This document shows, in pieces, positions 33,779 to 42,235 of a stretch of DNA of 64,000 bases. Source of the DNA: Lysinibacillus_B sp050613145 (lineage in GTDB: Bacteria; Bacillota; Bacilli; Bacillales_A; Planococcaceae); NCBI RefSeq assembly GCF_050613145.1, contig NZ_CP192507.1, positions 1,426,001 to 1,490,000 on the forward strand. Direction: 5' to 3'. Position numbers and translations under genes: made by a program. Within the stretch, counting starts at the first letter, position 1. The number at the start of each line of letters is the position of its first letter. The notes beneath the pieces are model-generated. The model saw only the letters and a program-made list of their open reading frames with translations. It had not been told where the DNA came from and did not search any database.

Positions 33779-34227
33779 TACATTTCCCCCTTGTTCATCC
33801 TTGCTAGAAAGTCATTTAATTGATGTACATGTTCTTTTAATGCTGGTCCTTCGCTCAGGAGGAAATCAGAACAAAACAGTTTATTGATGATTGCCTGTTC
33901 AATTTTAGGGTATGCTTCTTTTGCGAAGGGTGTAAGCGAAAAGTAGGCTGCGCGCTTATCTTTTGACGAGGGCGTTTTTTTAACCCAGTTTTTTTCAACA
34001 AGCTTTTGTAATACTGGGTTTAATGTGCCGATACCTAGACAAAGTTTTTCGCATAATGAAGAAGTAGTTCGTTGATCTTCCTCCGATAATGCGAGAAGTA
34101 CTAAGTATTGAGGGTATGTTAAACCGAATGGTGCTAACGTTTTCGCATATAGCTTCGTAAATTGATTGGCTGCTTTATACACTTCAAAGCAAAGTTGGTG
34201 CTCTAATTTTTGCATAATACTTCTCAT
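33778..34227 (-). CDS. MarR-family regulator, OhrR-like
   Basis: A 149-residue winged-helix protein. LEHQLCFEVYKAANQFTKLY carries a cysteine at the position of the peroxide-sensing Cys of OhrR, followed by LTYPQYLVLLAL and the wing SSKDKRAAYFSLT. It should be an organic-peroxide-responsive repressor of itself and gpx. Start is ATG 34227 or 34215; GGGGAGG is slightly too near the first and far from the second. A 12-bp palindrome lies just upstream. Confidence 0.85.
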   Translation of the reverse strand: MRSIMQKLEHQLCFEVYKAANQFTKLYAKTLAPFGLTYPQYLVLLALSEEDQRTTSSLCEKLCLGIGTLNPVLQKLVEKNWVKKTPSSKDKRAAYFSLTPFAKEAYPKIEQAIINKLFCSDFLLSEGPALKEHVHQLNDFLARMNKGEM

Positions 34228-34243
34228 TCCTCCCCTTAATTAA

Positions 34244-34255
34244 ATCGTATACGAT
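34244..34255. promoter_or_regulatory. Palindromic operator of the OhrR-like/gpx operon
   Basis: ATCGTATACGAT, a perfect 12-bp palindrome about 17 bp upstream of the regulator's first ATG. It is flanked by AT-rich sequence, as expected for MarR/OhrR sites. Binding would block transcription of the regulator and gpx. Confidence 0.55.
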
Positions 34256-34415
34256 GTAAATTTGTTTGTAAAATGATATGGTCTGCAAAAAATGTCGAAA
34301 GTATGTCCTTGCCACGATAAAATTATTCATATATGACAATTGTCACTATGCGTAAACGCTTTCATTTTATAAAGTGAAGAACGATAATTATATACAACAA
34401 GGAGATTCATACATT

Positions 34416-35261
34416 TTGACAAAGATTGCGTGGGTTACAGATACAGGTGCATTATTGACACCAGCGTTTATCGCACAACATAATGTACATGTTTTGCCGT
34501 TAAATATTGTGTTTGAAGAAGGGGCATATCGAGAAACGATTGATATTACACATAAAGAATTTTACGAAAAGCTACGTGCTACAAAAGTACATCCGACATC
34601 GTCACAACCTAATTTTGGGGAGCATGTTGCTTTATATGAAAGTTTAAAAGAGCAAGGGTATGATGTAGCGATTGCGATTCATACGTCGGGGCGGCAATCA
34701 GGTACAGCTTCTAGTGCACCAATGGCAGCACAGCAAGCGGGCTTTACATCATATACAATCGATTCGATGATTGGATCATATCCAATGCAAAAAATGCTTG
34801 AAAAAGGATTTGAACTTGAAAAACAAGGCGCTACTCCTGAAGAAATTGTAGCTGAAATTGAAGCCTTGTGCCCACGCTCGGAATTATCATTTATTCCAGC
34901 CAACTTAGAAAAGCTACACAAAAGTGGGCGAGTATCAGGAACGGCGATGTTTTTAAGTAATTTATTAAACATTAAGTTAGTCATTTCTTATGATAAAGGC
35001 GTTTGTGTCGTAACGCAAAAAGTACGTGCCGAAAAACGTGCGAAAAAGGCGATTACAGATCTTTTAGATAAAGCGTTAACAGAGTCATCTGTTACGGAAG
35101 TAGCAGTTATTCATACGAATAATGTAGAAGGTGCACTTGCATGGAGAAAAGAGTTAGAAGTGAGCTATCCAAACATGAACTTTATAATAACAGAACTGTC
35201 GGCAGTTGTTGGCGCACTAACAGGTGAAGGTACGCTAGGTTTAAGCTGGGTTCGTAGTTAA
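34416..35261 (+). CDS. DegV family protein (fatty-acid binding)
   Basis: About 281 residues. KIAWVTDTGALLTPAF at the start, HPTSSQPNFGEHVALYESL near 65 and TSGRQSGTASSAP near 95 are DegV motifs; the C-terminal ALTGEGTLGLSW is also typical. DegV/FakB proteins bind fatty acids for the kinase FakA. The start is set at TTG 34416, eleven bases after AAGGAG; an in-frame GTG at 34374 would precede that ribosome site. A TGACAATTGTCA palindrome (34334-34345) and a cre-like CGTAAACGCTTTCA (34351-34364) lie upstream. Confidence 0.85.
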   Translation: MTKIAWVTDTGALLTPAFIAQHNVHVLPLNIVFEEGAYRETIDITHKEFYEKLRATKVHPTSSQPNFGEHVALYESLKEQGYDVAIAIHTSGRQSGTASSAPMAAQQAGFTSYTIDSMIGSYPMQKMLEKGFELEKQGATPEEIVAEIEALCPRSELSFIPANLEKLHKSGRVSGTAMFLSNLLNIKLVISYDKGVCVVTQKVRAEKRAKKAITDLLDKALTESSVTEVAVIHTNNVEGALAWRKELEVSYPNMNFIITELSAVVGALTGEGTLGLSWVRS

Positions 35262-35280
35262 TACACATAATGAGTAAATC

Positions 35281-35762
35281 TTAAAACATATATTACTATT
35301 TGAGTAACCGTTGCTTTCCGCTGCGGCACTCGCTTTCCACGGGCGAGATCAAGCCTCCTCGTCGCTCATGCTTCGCTCCTGCGGGGTCTTGATTGTCTCG
35401 CTTTTCCCGTAGGAGTCTCGTGCCTCCGCTACAAGCAACTAGTGTTCCATAAAATAATTGATTACTCAAAAATAACGAATAATTCTTATTGATAACAATA
35501 GAGAATAGGCAACGATACATGTAAACGGAAAGAAATTGATTTCTTTAAACGAAGGTAAATACTTGTTTAGAATATTAAGAAGCACTCACCTTTGCCGTAG
35601 CGCGCCATAGCCACAGGAGCCGGAACAGGAGATCCAAACAGGCCACGCCTGTTTTAGCTCCTGTGTAGGCTGTGGCAAAGCGCGGAGGCTATGATACATA
35701 CCTTTACTATTTAACTGGTATTTTTAGGATGTATTTTTGCTCGTTAAGAGTTAATAAAAAGA
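35281..35762 (-). repeat. Repeat block B: inverted copy of block A
   Basis: About 480 bp without a gene between convergent degV and the MFS gene. Its minus strand aligns along nearly its full length to block A (16661-17232), lacking A's two internal insertions. The segments from GTTGCTTTCCGC to TCCCGTAGGAG and from CCTTTGCCGTAGCGCGCC to CGCGGAGGCTATG are nearly identical to A. Confidence 0.75.
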
Positions 35763-35790
35763 AGCTTTAGTCTCGTACTAAAGCTTCTTC
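35755..35790 (-). terminator. Terminator overlapping the 3' end of the MFS gene
   Basis: Stem AAGAAGCTTTAG / CTAAAGCTTCTT. The last codons and stop of the MFS gene lie within it, and TTTTTATT follows on the minus strand. Confidence 0.75.
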
Positions 35791-36975
35791 TTTTTTTGAA
35801 ATTGTCCGATAAGCAAGCGCTAGTAAACTTGCGGTAACAAGGAAAAGAGCAATAAAAGCAACAATCCCATTCCAGCCGTAGTGTAGCCAGAAAAACCCGC
35901 CTGTTGTTCCGCCAATACTAGAACCGAAGTAATAGGCAAACAAGTAGAGGGAAGAGGCTTGGGCTTTATCTTTCTTAGCGCGGAAACTAACAGCTCCACT
36001 AGCGATAGAATGGGCGCCGAAAAAGCCAAATGTAAAAATCGTAATGCCGATGATTTTAGTAAATAAACTGATCGGTAAGGTGAGTAGTGCACCACAAAGC
36101 ATAATAATAATCCCAGCAATTAATACTTTTTGGCGGCCAAAACGATCGGATAAGCTACCAAACCATGTCGAACTAAATGTGCCTACTAAATAGACGATAA
36201 AAATCCAACCAACGACTGTTGCACTAAGTGAATACGGCTCGTCTAATAGTTTATAGCTAATGTAATTAAATAATGTCACAAAGCTTCCCATGAGCATAAA
36301 GGCAATACCGAATAAACTCATTAAACCAGGGTCTTTTAAATGTTGAAATAATGATTTTGTTAATGTCTTTAATTTTAGTGGGCGTGCTTCAAAATGTTTT
36401 GATGGCGGAAGAGCCCATATAAAGTACAGGCAAATGAAAATACTTAAGACACCAAGGGAAATGAGCCCGATTCGCCAAGTAAAAAAGTCTGTCATTGTGC
36501 CCATTATAATTCTTCCGGCTAAACCACCGATGGAATTTCCGCTAATATAAAGCCCCATTGCCACACCTAAACTGGATGGGTCCATTTCTTCACCTAAATA
36601 AGCCATTGCAATGGCGGGGACCCCTGCTAACACAAAGCCTTGTACCCCACGCAATATAAGGAGCGATTCAAATGATGGGCTAAATGCTAACAGGAGTGTT
36701 AATAAGGAAGAAATGATAATCGAAATGGTCATAATCTTTTTACGACCCCATGCTTCAGAAAGCGAGCCAAATAAAATGAGGCTAAAAGCGAGTGTGACAG
36801 TGGCGATAGAGAGTGATAAGCTCGCTGTTGCAGGTGTAATATGAAACTCTTTTGAAAAGGCGGGCAATAATGGTTGTGTAATATATAAATTAGCAAATGT
36901 AATAAATCCTGCTGCAAAAAGTGCCAAATTCGTTTTTTTAAACTCTTTTGTGCCTTTATGAATATATGCCATCAA
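35767..36975 (-). CDS. MFS transporter (YnfM-like)
   Basis: A 402-residue, 12-helix major facilitator. Motif A variants are GSLSEAWGRKK near residue 75 and GSLSDRFGRQK near 285. YITQPLLPAFSKEFHITPATASLS near residue 32 is typical of the YnfM/arabinose-efflux-like group of drug exporters. The substrate is unknown. The preferred start is ATG 36975 or 36972. The gene ends within its own terminator stem. Confidence 0.88.
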   Translation of the reverse strand: MMAYIHKGTKEFKKTNLALFAAGFITFANLYITQPLLPAFSKEFHITPATASLSLSIATVTLAFSLILFGSLSEAWGRKKIMTISIIISSLLTLLLAFSPSFESLLILRGVQGFVLAGVPAIAMAYLGEEMDPSSLGVAMGLYISGNSIGGLAGRIIMGTMTDFFTWRIGLISLGVLSIFICLYFIWALPPSKHFEARPLKLKTLTKSLFQHLKDPGLMSLFGIAFMLMGSFVTLFNYISYKLLDEPYSLSATVVGWIFIVYLVGTFSSTWFGSLSDRFGRQKVLIAGIIIMLCGALLTLPISLFTKIIGITIFTFGFFGAHSIASGAVSFRAKKDKAQASSLYLFAYYFGSSIGGTTGGFFWLHYGWNGIVAFIALFLVTASLLALAYRTISKKEEALVRD

Positions 36976-37027
36976 ATTCTTCTTTCTATTATGTAGTGAC
37001 GAAATTATTTTTAGTTAACGGTTTCAA

Positions 37028-37504
37028 CTATTCGACTTTTTTACCTGTCAACGTTTTGGCCATTTGCTCTAACGTCATACCGGAATGAAGCTCAAAATGT
37101 CCTTTTTGTATGGAACGTGAATATTCTGGTTTGGCTAAATATAATTCGAGTTCCCGCCCGTTTTTTATAATGCCTGCATCTTCTGCCTGCTTGCCGATAT
37201 CGTATAAACTAACACCTTCATAAATCATAATGGTGCCATATACTAAATCTTCATCTTTAGTTTCATTTGCTTGTGTGTTTTCTTTTTCTTCACTTGTAAC
37301 TGCCACCGGTTCTTCCGTTGCAGGGTCTTGTAACCGTGTAATTTGTTCGTTTGCATCTGCTAATTGCTGTTCAAGTTGAGCGATTTTTTCTTTATATGTA
37401 GATGATTTTTCTTCTGAAATGGGCTGATCGATTCGACCTAGTAGTGTAAATAAGGCGCCTGCCAAAAACAAGCCGATTCCAATGCCGCGCAATGTTTTTT
37501 TCAT
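37028..37504 (-). CDS. Membrane-anchored protein with coiled coil, YceG-like tail
   Basis: A 158-residue protein with one N-terminal membrane helix (GIGIGLFLAGALFTLLG), then a coiled coil (KEKIAQLEQQLADANEQITRLQ in part), an acidic linker, and a C-terminal 65-residue domain. That domain (MIYEGVSLYDIGKQAEDAGII...GMTLEQMAKTLTG) resembles the LysM/YceG-like module found next to MltG-type transglycosylases, but no catalytic domain is present. It follows the 37505 gene with no gap. Confidence 0.65.
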   Translation of the reverse strand: MKKTLRGIGIGLFLAGALFTLLGRIDQPISEEKSSTYKEKIAQLEQQLADANEQITRLQDPATEEPVAVTSEEKENTQANETKDEDLVYGTIMIYEGVSLYDIGKQAEDAGIIKNGRELELYLAKPEYSRSIQKGHFELHSGMTLEQMAKTLTGKKVE

Positions 37505-37945
37505 TTATACGCCCCCATTCGATAAAATGCCTTGAATTTGTTCTGGCGTTAATGTGGAGCGTTTGCTAATTTCTTCAATGGACAACCCTTGTTTATTGAG
37601 CTCGATCACTTGACTCACTAAAATGCTATGTACAGGTTGAGTAGTTGCTCGTTGCATAGGTTGTTGTACGGTTTGAGTTGCTTTTACTTGCGCAGCCACT
37701 TGTTGAAATGTTGCCATCGGGTCCTTTTTTGCTTGTGTTTTAGGTGATTGCACTTTGAAACTTGGTTCAAGTAACAATTCTTCCTCTACGATTTTCAACC
37801 GACGTTTCATGCTATTTGTTTCTTGATATATGCTAATCGATAGTTCCTCTAAGTCTTTTTCTAGCTGTTTAGAAGAATCTTTAAAGAAAAATGATAAAAC
37901 AATAAAAATAATCCCAACGCCCATGATGATTAATGATATGTCCAT
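37505..37945 (-). CDS. Membrane-anchored protein of unknown function
   Basis: A 146-residue protein: N-terminal membrane helix (LIIMGVGIIFIVLSFFF), a basic-acidic coiled coil (residues 30-60), a glutamine-rich linker, and a C-terminal helix-turn-helix-like end (VIELNKQGLSIEEISKRSTLTPEQIQGIL). Such tails recall resolvase-type HTH but here lie on a membrane protein. GGAGGGA precedes the ATG. Function unknown. Confidence 0.65.
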   Translation of the reverse strand: MDISLIIMGVGIIFIVLSFFFKDSSKQLEKDLEELSISIYQETNSMKRRLKIVEEELLLEPSFKVQSPKTQAKKDPMATFQQVAAQVKATQTVQQPMQRATTQPVHSILVSQVIELNKQGLSIEEISKRSTLTPEQIQGILSNGGV

Positions 37946-38122
37946 GAATAGTCCCTCCTATTTGTAGTCAATTTTAATCAATTACACCTCGGCGTAACTG
38001 CGTCCAGATTGTGAATTGAACTGTGTTTGTACAATCGACTCTATTCAAATACCAATTGAATGAAGATAAAATTATTATAACAAAACTTAGTGTGATTTGA
38101 TGCTAGATTTTTTAAAAGAATG

Positions 38123-38131
38123 TGGTATAAT
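38123..38131 (+). promoter_or_regulatory. rpmG promoter (extended -10)
   Basis: TGGTATAAT is a consensus extended -10 located about 65 bp before the rpmG start. Confidence 0.7.
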
Positions 38132-38199
38132 GGGTAAGTCGTATAAATCATGCTCAAATTTTTAATGATAATTCTTGAATTAGAGTGGGAGGGTTAATG

Positions 38200-38349
38200 A
38201 TGCGCGTAAACATTACTTTAGCTTGCACAGATTGCGGCGAACGTAACTACATTTCTAAAAAGAACAAGCGTAACAATCCAGAGCGTCTTGAACTTAAAAA
38301 ATATTGCTCTCGCGAGAAGAAATACACTCTTCACCGTGAAACGAAGTAA
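38200..38349 (+). CDS. rpmG: 50S ribosomal protein L33
   Basis: A 49-residue ribosomal protein reading MRVNITLACTDCGERNYI and ending KKYTLHRETK. Cysteines 9, 12 and 36 are zinc-type (C+) features, though the fourth cysteine of the full CxxC pair is absent (CSRE). It lies after GGGAGGG, seven bases before ATG 38200; a second ATG at 38197 is less well spaced. A terminator follows the stop. Zinc-dependent and zinc-free L33 copies commonly coexist in Bacilli. Confidence 0.95.
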   Translation: MRVNITLACTDCGERNYISKKNKRNNPERLELKKYCSREKKYTLHRETK

Positions 38350-38359
38350 TCGCTCTATT

Positions 38360-38392
38360 AGCCAAAGCCACTTGTGGTTTTGGCTTTTAGTT
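38360..38392 (+). terminator. rpmG terminator
   Basis: Stem AGCCAAAGCCAC / GTGGTTTTGGCT with one G-U pair, ending in TTTT. Confidence 0.85.
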
Positions 38393-38485
38393 TGTATGGA
38401 TAGGAAAAGTATTCGCATAACATACTAACTCGCGCTATTTTGATGTGAGTTGTGTATTTCTAAAAGCGGAAAGGTTGCGAGCATA

Positions 38486-39061
38486 GTGGATAAAAAAATA
38501 CTACGTAATGAGATGAGACAGCGTTTAAAGCAAATGGATGAAGCAACTTATTTGCATCGTTCACGTCTTATTCAACAACGTTTATTGCAAGAACCTTCCA
38601 TTATAGAAGGAGAAACGATTGCTGTGACGATGTCTCGGTTTCCTGAAGTGGAAACACGTGAAATCATACAGGCTCTTTGGCAGCTTGGGAAAACGGTCGC
38701 CGTACCAAAGTGTCAATCACAGACGCATGAAATGGATTTTTATATGATTGACCACTTTAATCAGTTAGAAATCGTTTATTTTGGTATTGAGGAGCCAATC
38801 CTTATACAAACAAAGCGTATTTCAAAGCGAGAAATTGATGTCATCATCGTACCAGGAATCGTTTTTAATAAAGCAGGATATCGAGTAGGGTTTGGTGGAG
38901 GATATTACGATCGTTATTTATTGGGCTATATAGGAGAGAAAATATCCCTTGCCTTTGATGAACAAGTAACAGAATGTGTTCCTACAGAATCACATGACAT
39001 TCCTGTGAATATTATTTTGACAGATAAACAACGTATACTTGCCCACAAATCGGAGGAATAG
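38486..39061 (+). CDS. 5-formyltetrahydrofolate cyclo-ligase
   Basis: ATP-dependent enzyme returning 5-formyl-THF to the folate pool. LRNEMRQRLKQM at the start, PKCQSQTHEMDFY near 85 and the family signature GYRVGFGGGYYDRYL near 145. About 190 residues. The start GTG 38486 is chosen because the preceding frame (from 38450) lacks a ribosome site, while GGAAAGG lies upstream of GTG. It is followed after 6 bp by yqgQ, as in many Bacilli. Confidence 0.92.
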   Translation: MDKKILRNEMRQRLKQMDEATYLHRSRLIQQRLLQEPSIIEGETIAVTMSRFPEVETREIIQALWQLGKTVAVPKCQSQTHEMDFYMIDHFNQLEIVYFGIEEPILIQTKRISKREIDVIIVPGIVFNKAGYRVGFGGGYYDRYLLGYIGEKISLAFDEQVTECVPTESHDIPVNIILTDKQRILAHKSEE

Positions 39062-39067
39062 ACGAAG

Positions 39068-39268
39068 ATGAAAACAATGATTGATATTTATGATTTATTA
39101 AAACAATTTGGGATATACATTTATACAGGTGATCGCCTTGGTGATTTAGAACTAATTGAGGACGAGATTAAGGAACTATTTAAATCGCGAATGATTGAGA
39201 TGGAAGTCTATCAAACAGCCTTATTATTAATTCGTCAGGAAGAAAGAAGATTAAATACGCGCAATTAA
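39068..39268 (+). CDS. yqgQ: YqgQ family protein (DUF910)
   Basis: A 66-residue helical protein: MIDIYDLLKQFGIYIYTGDR and LELIEDEIKELFKSRMIEME match YqgQ, a three-helix bundle that may bind nucleic acid. In B. subtilis it precedes glcK; here glcK is missing and ltaS comes next. GGAGGAATAGACG precedes the ATG. Confidence 0.88.
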   Translation: MKTMIDIYDLLKQFGIYIYTGDRLGDLELIEDEIKELFKSRMIEMEVYQTALLLIRQEERRLNTRN

Positions 39269-39278
39269 TATGTTATTG

Positions 39279-39406
39279 TGTTATAATGGATGTTAGTTTT
39301 ATTATAAGACATAGATGCAGTTGGGAATTCCAGTGACTTTACAGGGGAATTTTAACGAAATCGCCCTTTGTGAACAGTGGAAAATTCCACTGTTTTCCTA
39401 TTTTTT
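39279..39406 (+). ncRNA. Possible small RNA with own promoter and terminator
   Basis: TGTTATAAT (39279-39287) is a consensus extended -10. About 110 bp later, AACAGTGG AAAATT CCACTGTT (39373-39394) with TTCCTATTTTTT is a credible terminator. No reading frame of note lies between. The transcript (about 39294-39406) precedes ltaS by 230 bp and is not recognised as any riboswitch class. The remaining gap (39407-39640) is AT-rich with nothing identified. Confidence 0.4.
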
Positions 39407-39640
39407 GGCTAGAGAAATAGAGGGCTTCATGGAAATGTACAAAAATATGTTTTTATAATGCAACCTTTATTGAATAGAAACGTACTAATTATGGAGACAA
39501 TGCAAAAGATGTTGTCCCAAATATTCTGGCTATTCAAGGCTGAGACAAATAATATTGATTATTGAGGGGAAAACGATTAATATATTGTTTGTTTCAAAAC
39601 ACTACAAAAATTATTTTTATAACTGGAGAGGATGTTAAGG

Positions 39641-41536
39641 ATGAAAGCAATGAAATGGCCTAAACATTCGATAATAGCTTTTGCAATTATTGCTACATGG
39701 ATTAAAACCGTAATCGCATATGTAACAAGTTTTGATATGAGTATTGACAATGGAATGCAGTATTTTATTTTATTCATCAATCCATTAAGCTTCTTGTTGT
39801 TTGCGTACGGTATATCGTTATTCTTTAAATCAGCAAAAGTGCGTAATCGATATATTATCTGGATGAGTTTAGTGCTATCGATCGTATTGTATGGGAATGT
39901 AGCCTTTTACCGTTTTTATAACGACTTTATTACGTTGCCGGTCTTGTTCCAAACAAGTAATTTTAGTGACTTAGGAACATCGGCTGCTGCGATTATAAAT
40001 TGGTTTGACTTTTTATATTTCGTAGATGTGATTTTATTAATTATTTTAGTAAAAATGTTACCAACATTAAAGGAACAATTTACGGTTCGCAAAGAAGTTC
40101 GTCGTGCCTATTTTGTGTTATCTGTAGCGATACTATTCTTAAATTTAGGACTTGCGGAAACAGAACGTCCACAATTATTAACACGTAGCTTTGACCGCGA
40201 ATTATTAGTGAAAAATATCGGTACGTACAACTATCATTTATATGATATTTATGTTCAATCAAAGTCATCTGCTCAGCGTGCACTAGCGGACGGCAGTGAA
40301 TTAGTTGAAGTGAATAACTACGTGCGAGCAAACCAAGCATCAACGAATGAAGAATTATTCGGGAAGTATGCGGGACGTAATGTGATTTTAGTATCGATGG
40401 AATCGCTACAAAGCTTTGTCATTAATAATGACATGAATGGAGAGGTTGTAACGCCATTCTTAAATTCATTAACGAATGACAAAGACACGTATTATTTCAG
40501 TGATTTTTATCATCAAACAGGGCTTGGTAAAACGTCAGATTCAGAGTTTATTGTAGAAAACTCATTATTCGGCTTAGGTCGCGGTGCGGTATTCTTCACG
40601 CATGGTGAGAACACATATAACTCGATGTCAGAACGTTTAGGGGAAAATGGATATTTCACAAGTGTCATGCATCCAAATAATAAATCATTCTGGAACCGTG
40701 ATCGTATTTATCAATCACTTAATATCGATAAGTTTTACGATATTAACTCCTATACAATTGGTGAAGGCGAAGCAGTAAACTGGGGGATGAAGGATATTCC
40801 GTTCTTCGAGCAATCTGCACAGTTAATGTCTGAGATGCCAAAGCCATTTTATACACGAATGATCACGTTAACAAACCATTATCCATTCTACTTAGATGAA
40901 GAGGATAAATATATAAATGAATACACTTCAAACTCAGGTACATTGAATCGTTACTTCCAAACAGTTCGTTATATGGATGAATCGATTAAACTATTCTTTG
41001 ACGACTTAAAAGAACAAGGTTTATATGAAAACTCTATTATCGTATTATATGGTGACCACTATGGTATTTCGGAGAACCATAATAAGGCGACGGCTATGTA
41101 CTTAGAGAAAGAAGAAATTACGCCTTACGACACTGCGTTACTTCAATCTGTACCGTTATTTATTCATATTCCAGGTGCTAATGATGGCGGGGAAATAACG
41201 GAAGCAGCTGGTCAAATAGATTTACGTCCAACAATTCTTCATTTATTAGGCATTGATACATCAAAAGATATGCAACTTGGTGCGGACCTGTTTTCGGAGG
41301 AGCATGAAGACTTTGTAATTTTCCGTGATGGTCGATTTGTAACAGATGAATTGGTCTATGCGAATGAAGTATGTTATGATCGTACAACAGGTGAGGCAAC
41401 AGCGATTGAAGCGTGTCAGCCATATGTAGAACGTGCAACAACTGAACTTGAATACTCAGATAAAATCATCAATGGTGATTTGCTTCGTTTTTATGATCCA
41501 GAAACAGGCTCATTACTTGATGAAAAAACGAAATAA
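39641..41536 (+). CDS. ltaS: Lipoteichoic acid synthase
   Basis: Five N-terminal membrane helices (residues 10-185) precede an extracellular sulfatase-fold domain that polymerises glycerol phosphate from phosphatidylglycerol. Catalytic motifs are SMESLQSF near 257 (metal Glu), GLGKTSDSEF near 297 (catalytic Thr) and GDHYGISENHN near 475. Start ATG 39641, nine bases after GGAGAGG; ATG 39632 abuts it. It corresponds to B. subtilis YqgS by position. The C-terminal region has two cysteines (CYDRTTGEATAIEAC). Confidence 0.95.
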   Translation: MKAMKWPKHSIIAFAIIATWIKTVIAYVTSFDMSIDNGMQYFILFINPLSFLLFAYGISLFFKSAKVRNRYIIWMSLVLSIVLYGNVAFYRFYNDFITLPVLFQTSNFSDLGTSAAAIINWFDFLYFVDVILLIILVKMLPTLKEQFTVRKEVRRAYFVLSVAILFLNLGLAETERPQLLTRSFDRELLVKNIGTYNYHLYDIYVQSKSSAQRALADGSELVEVNNYVRANQASTNEELFGKYAGRNVILVSMESLQSFVINNDMNGEVVTPFLNSLTNDKDTYYFSDFYHQTGLGKTSDSEFIVENSLFGLGRGAVFFTHGENTYNSMSERLGENGYFTSVMHPNNKSFWNRDRIYQSLNIDKFYDINSYTIGEGEAVNWGMKDIPFFEQSAQLMSEMPKPFYTRMITLTNHYPFYLDEEDKYINEYTSNSGTLNRYFQTVRYMDESIKLFFDDLKEQGLYENSIIVLYGDHYGISENHNKATAMYLEKEEITPYDTALLQSVPLFIHIPGANDGGEITEAAGQIDLRPTILHLLGIDTSKDMQLGADLFSEEHEDFVIFRDGRFVTDELVYANEVCYDRTTGEATAIEACQPYVERATTELEYSDKIINGDLLRFYDPETGSLLDEKTK

Positions 41537-41564
41537 AGCGAAGGCATTTGCCTTCGCTTTTATC
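41535..41564 (+). terminator. ltaS terminator
   Basis: Stem AAAGCGAAGGC / GCCTTCGCTTT, overlapping the ltaS stop, followed by T residues. Confidence 0.85.
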
Positions 41565-41577
41565 ATTTTAACGAATC

Positions 41578-41613
41578 AAAAAACAGCTTAGCATACGCTA
41601 GGCTGTTTTTTGA
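41578..41613 (-). terminator. Terminator of the DUF2759 gene
   Basis: Stem AAAAAACAGC(CT)AGC on the minus strand with complementary T-rich end; it directly follows the small membrane protein gene. Confidence 0.75.
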
Positions 41614-41620
41614 TTAGCTA

Positions 41621-41803
41621 TTAGTGGTGTGTAGGTGGATAACCTGCGTTTAGTACTGTCATGATTACGAACCAGCCAAGAATAGCTGCTCCCGCAAAAT
41701 GAAATACTACAGAAAGAAGATTTTTTTCTTTAATTCCTTGGAATGTGCCCACTACACAAATGATAGCGATAAGTCCAAAAATAACCATTAAAATCCAATG
41801 CAT
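41621..41803 (-). CDS. yqgW: DUF2759 membrane protein (YqgW-like)
   Basis: A 60-residue protein with two membrane helices (WILMVIFGLIAIICVVGTF and VVFHFAGAAILGWFVIMTVL) and a YPPTHH tail, matching YqgW in size and position. The start is ATG 41803 after AAAGGAGTG; an upstream in-frame start at 41827 has no ribosome site. Function unknown. Confidence 0.8.
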   Translation of the reverse strand: MHWILMVIFGLIAIICVVGTFQGIKEKNLLSVVFHFAGAAILGWFVIMTVLNAGYPPTHH

Positions 41804-42207
41804 GATATAAGGCACTCCTTTCGACATTATTAAAGAATGTCACAAACAATATTCCTTCTATATTGTATAGCTTTCCAGTAGTTTTGTCGAGGGCAAAAAA
41901 ATGACGTTTATTTGAATTTCTTCTAGAAGAATAAAGAAAACAAAACAACTTGTAAATGTTTAGCTTAGTGCATCAAGTGAAGGGTACTTTCAGTTTTCTA
42001 CCGAATTCAATTATTTATTCATGGCATTGAAGCAAATGATAGAGGGAAGGGTAATATTTTTTCTCTTCTTTTATTTTTTTTAGTAACAATCGTCCAATGC
42101 GAAATGAGAAGTTTGAATAGAGTAATAACTAGAGGACTAAAGAATTAATTAAAGAACTTATGCTAAATATACGTATTTTGATTCAATACCAAAATATGTT
42201 CTTGATT

Positions 42208-42218
42208 AAAGGAGGAGG
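42208..42218 (+). promoter_or_regulatory. Orphan strong ribosome-binding site before repeat C
   Basis: AAAGGAGGAGG is a near-perfect ribosome site, yet the following sequence has only ATG-GAG-TGA before repeat block C starts. It looks like the start of a gene whose first codons were displaced by the repeat. Confidence 0.45.
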
Positions 42219-42235
42219 ATTCTCAAAGCACATGG

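Noticed and set aside
35296..35520. 74-residue frame on the minus strand in repeat block B
   Set aside because: Same repeat family; the corresponding part of block A is broken by an insertion, so the frame is not conserved.
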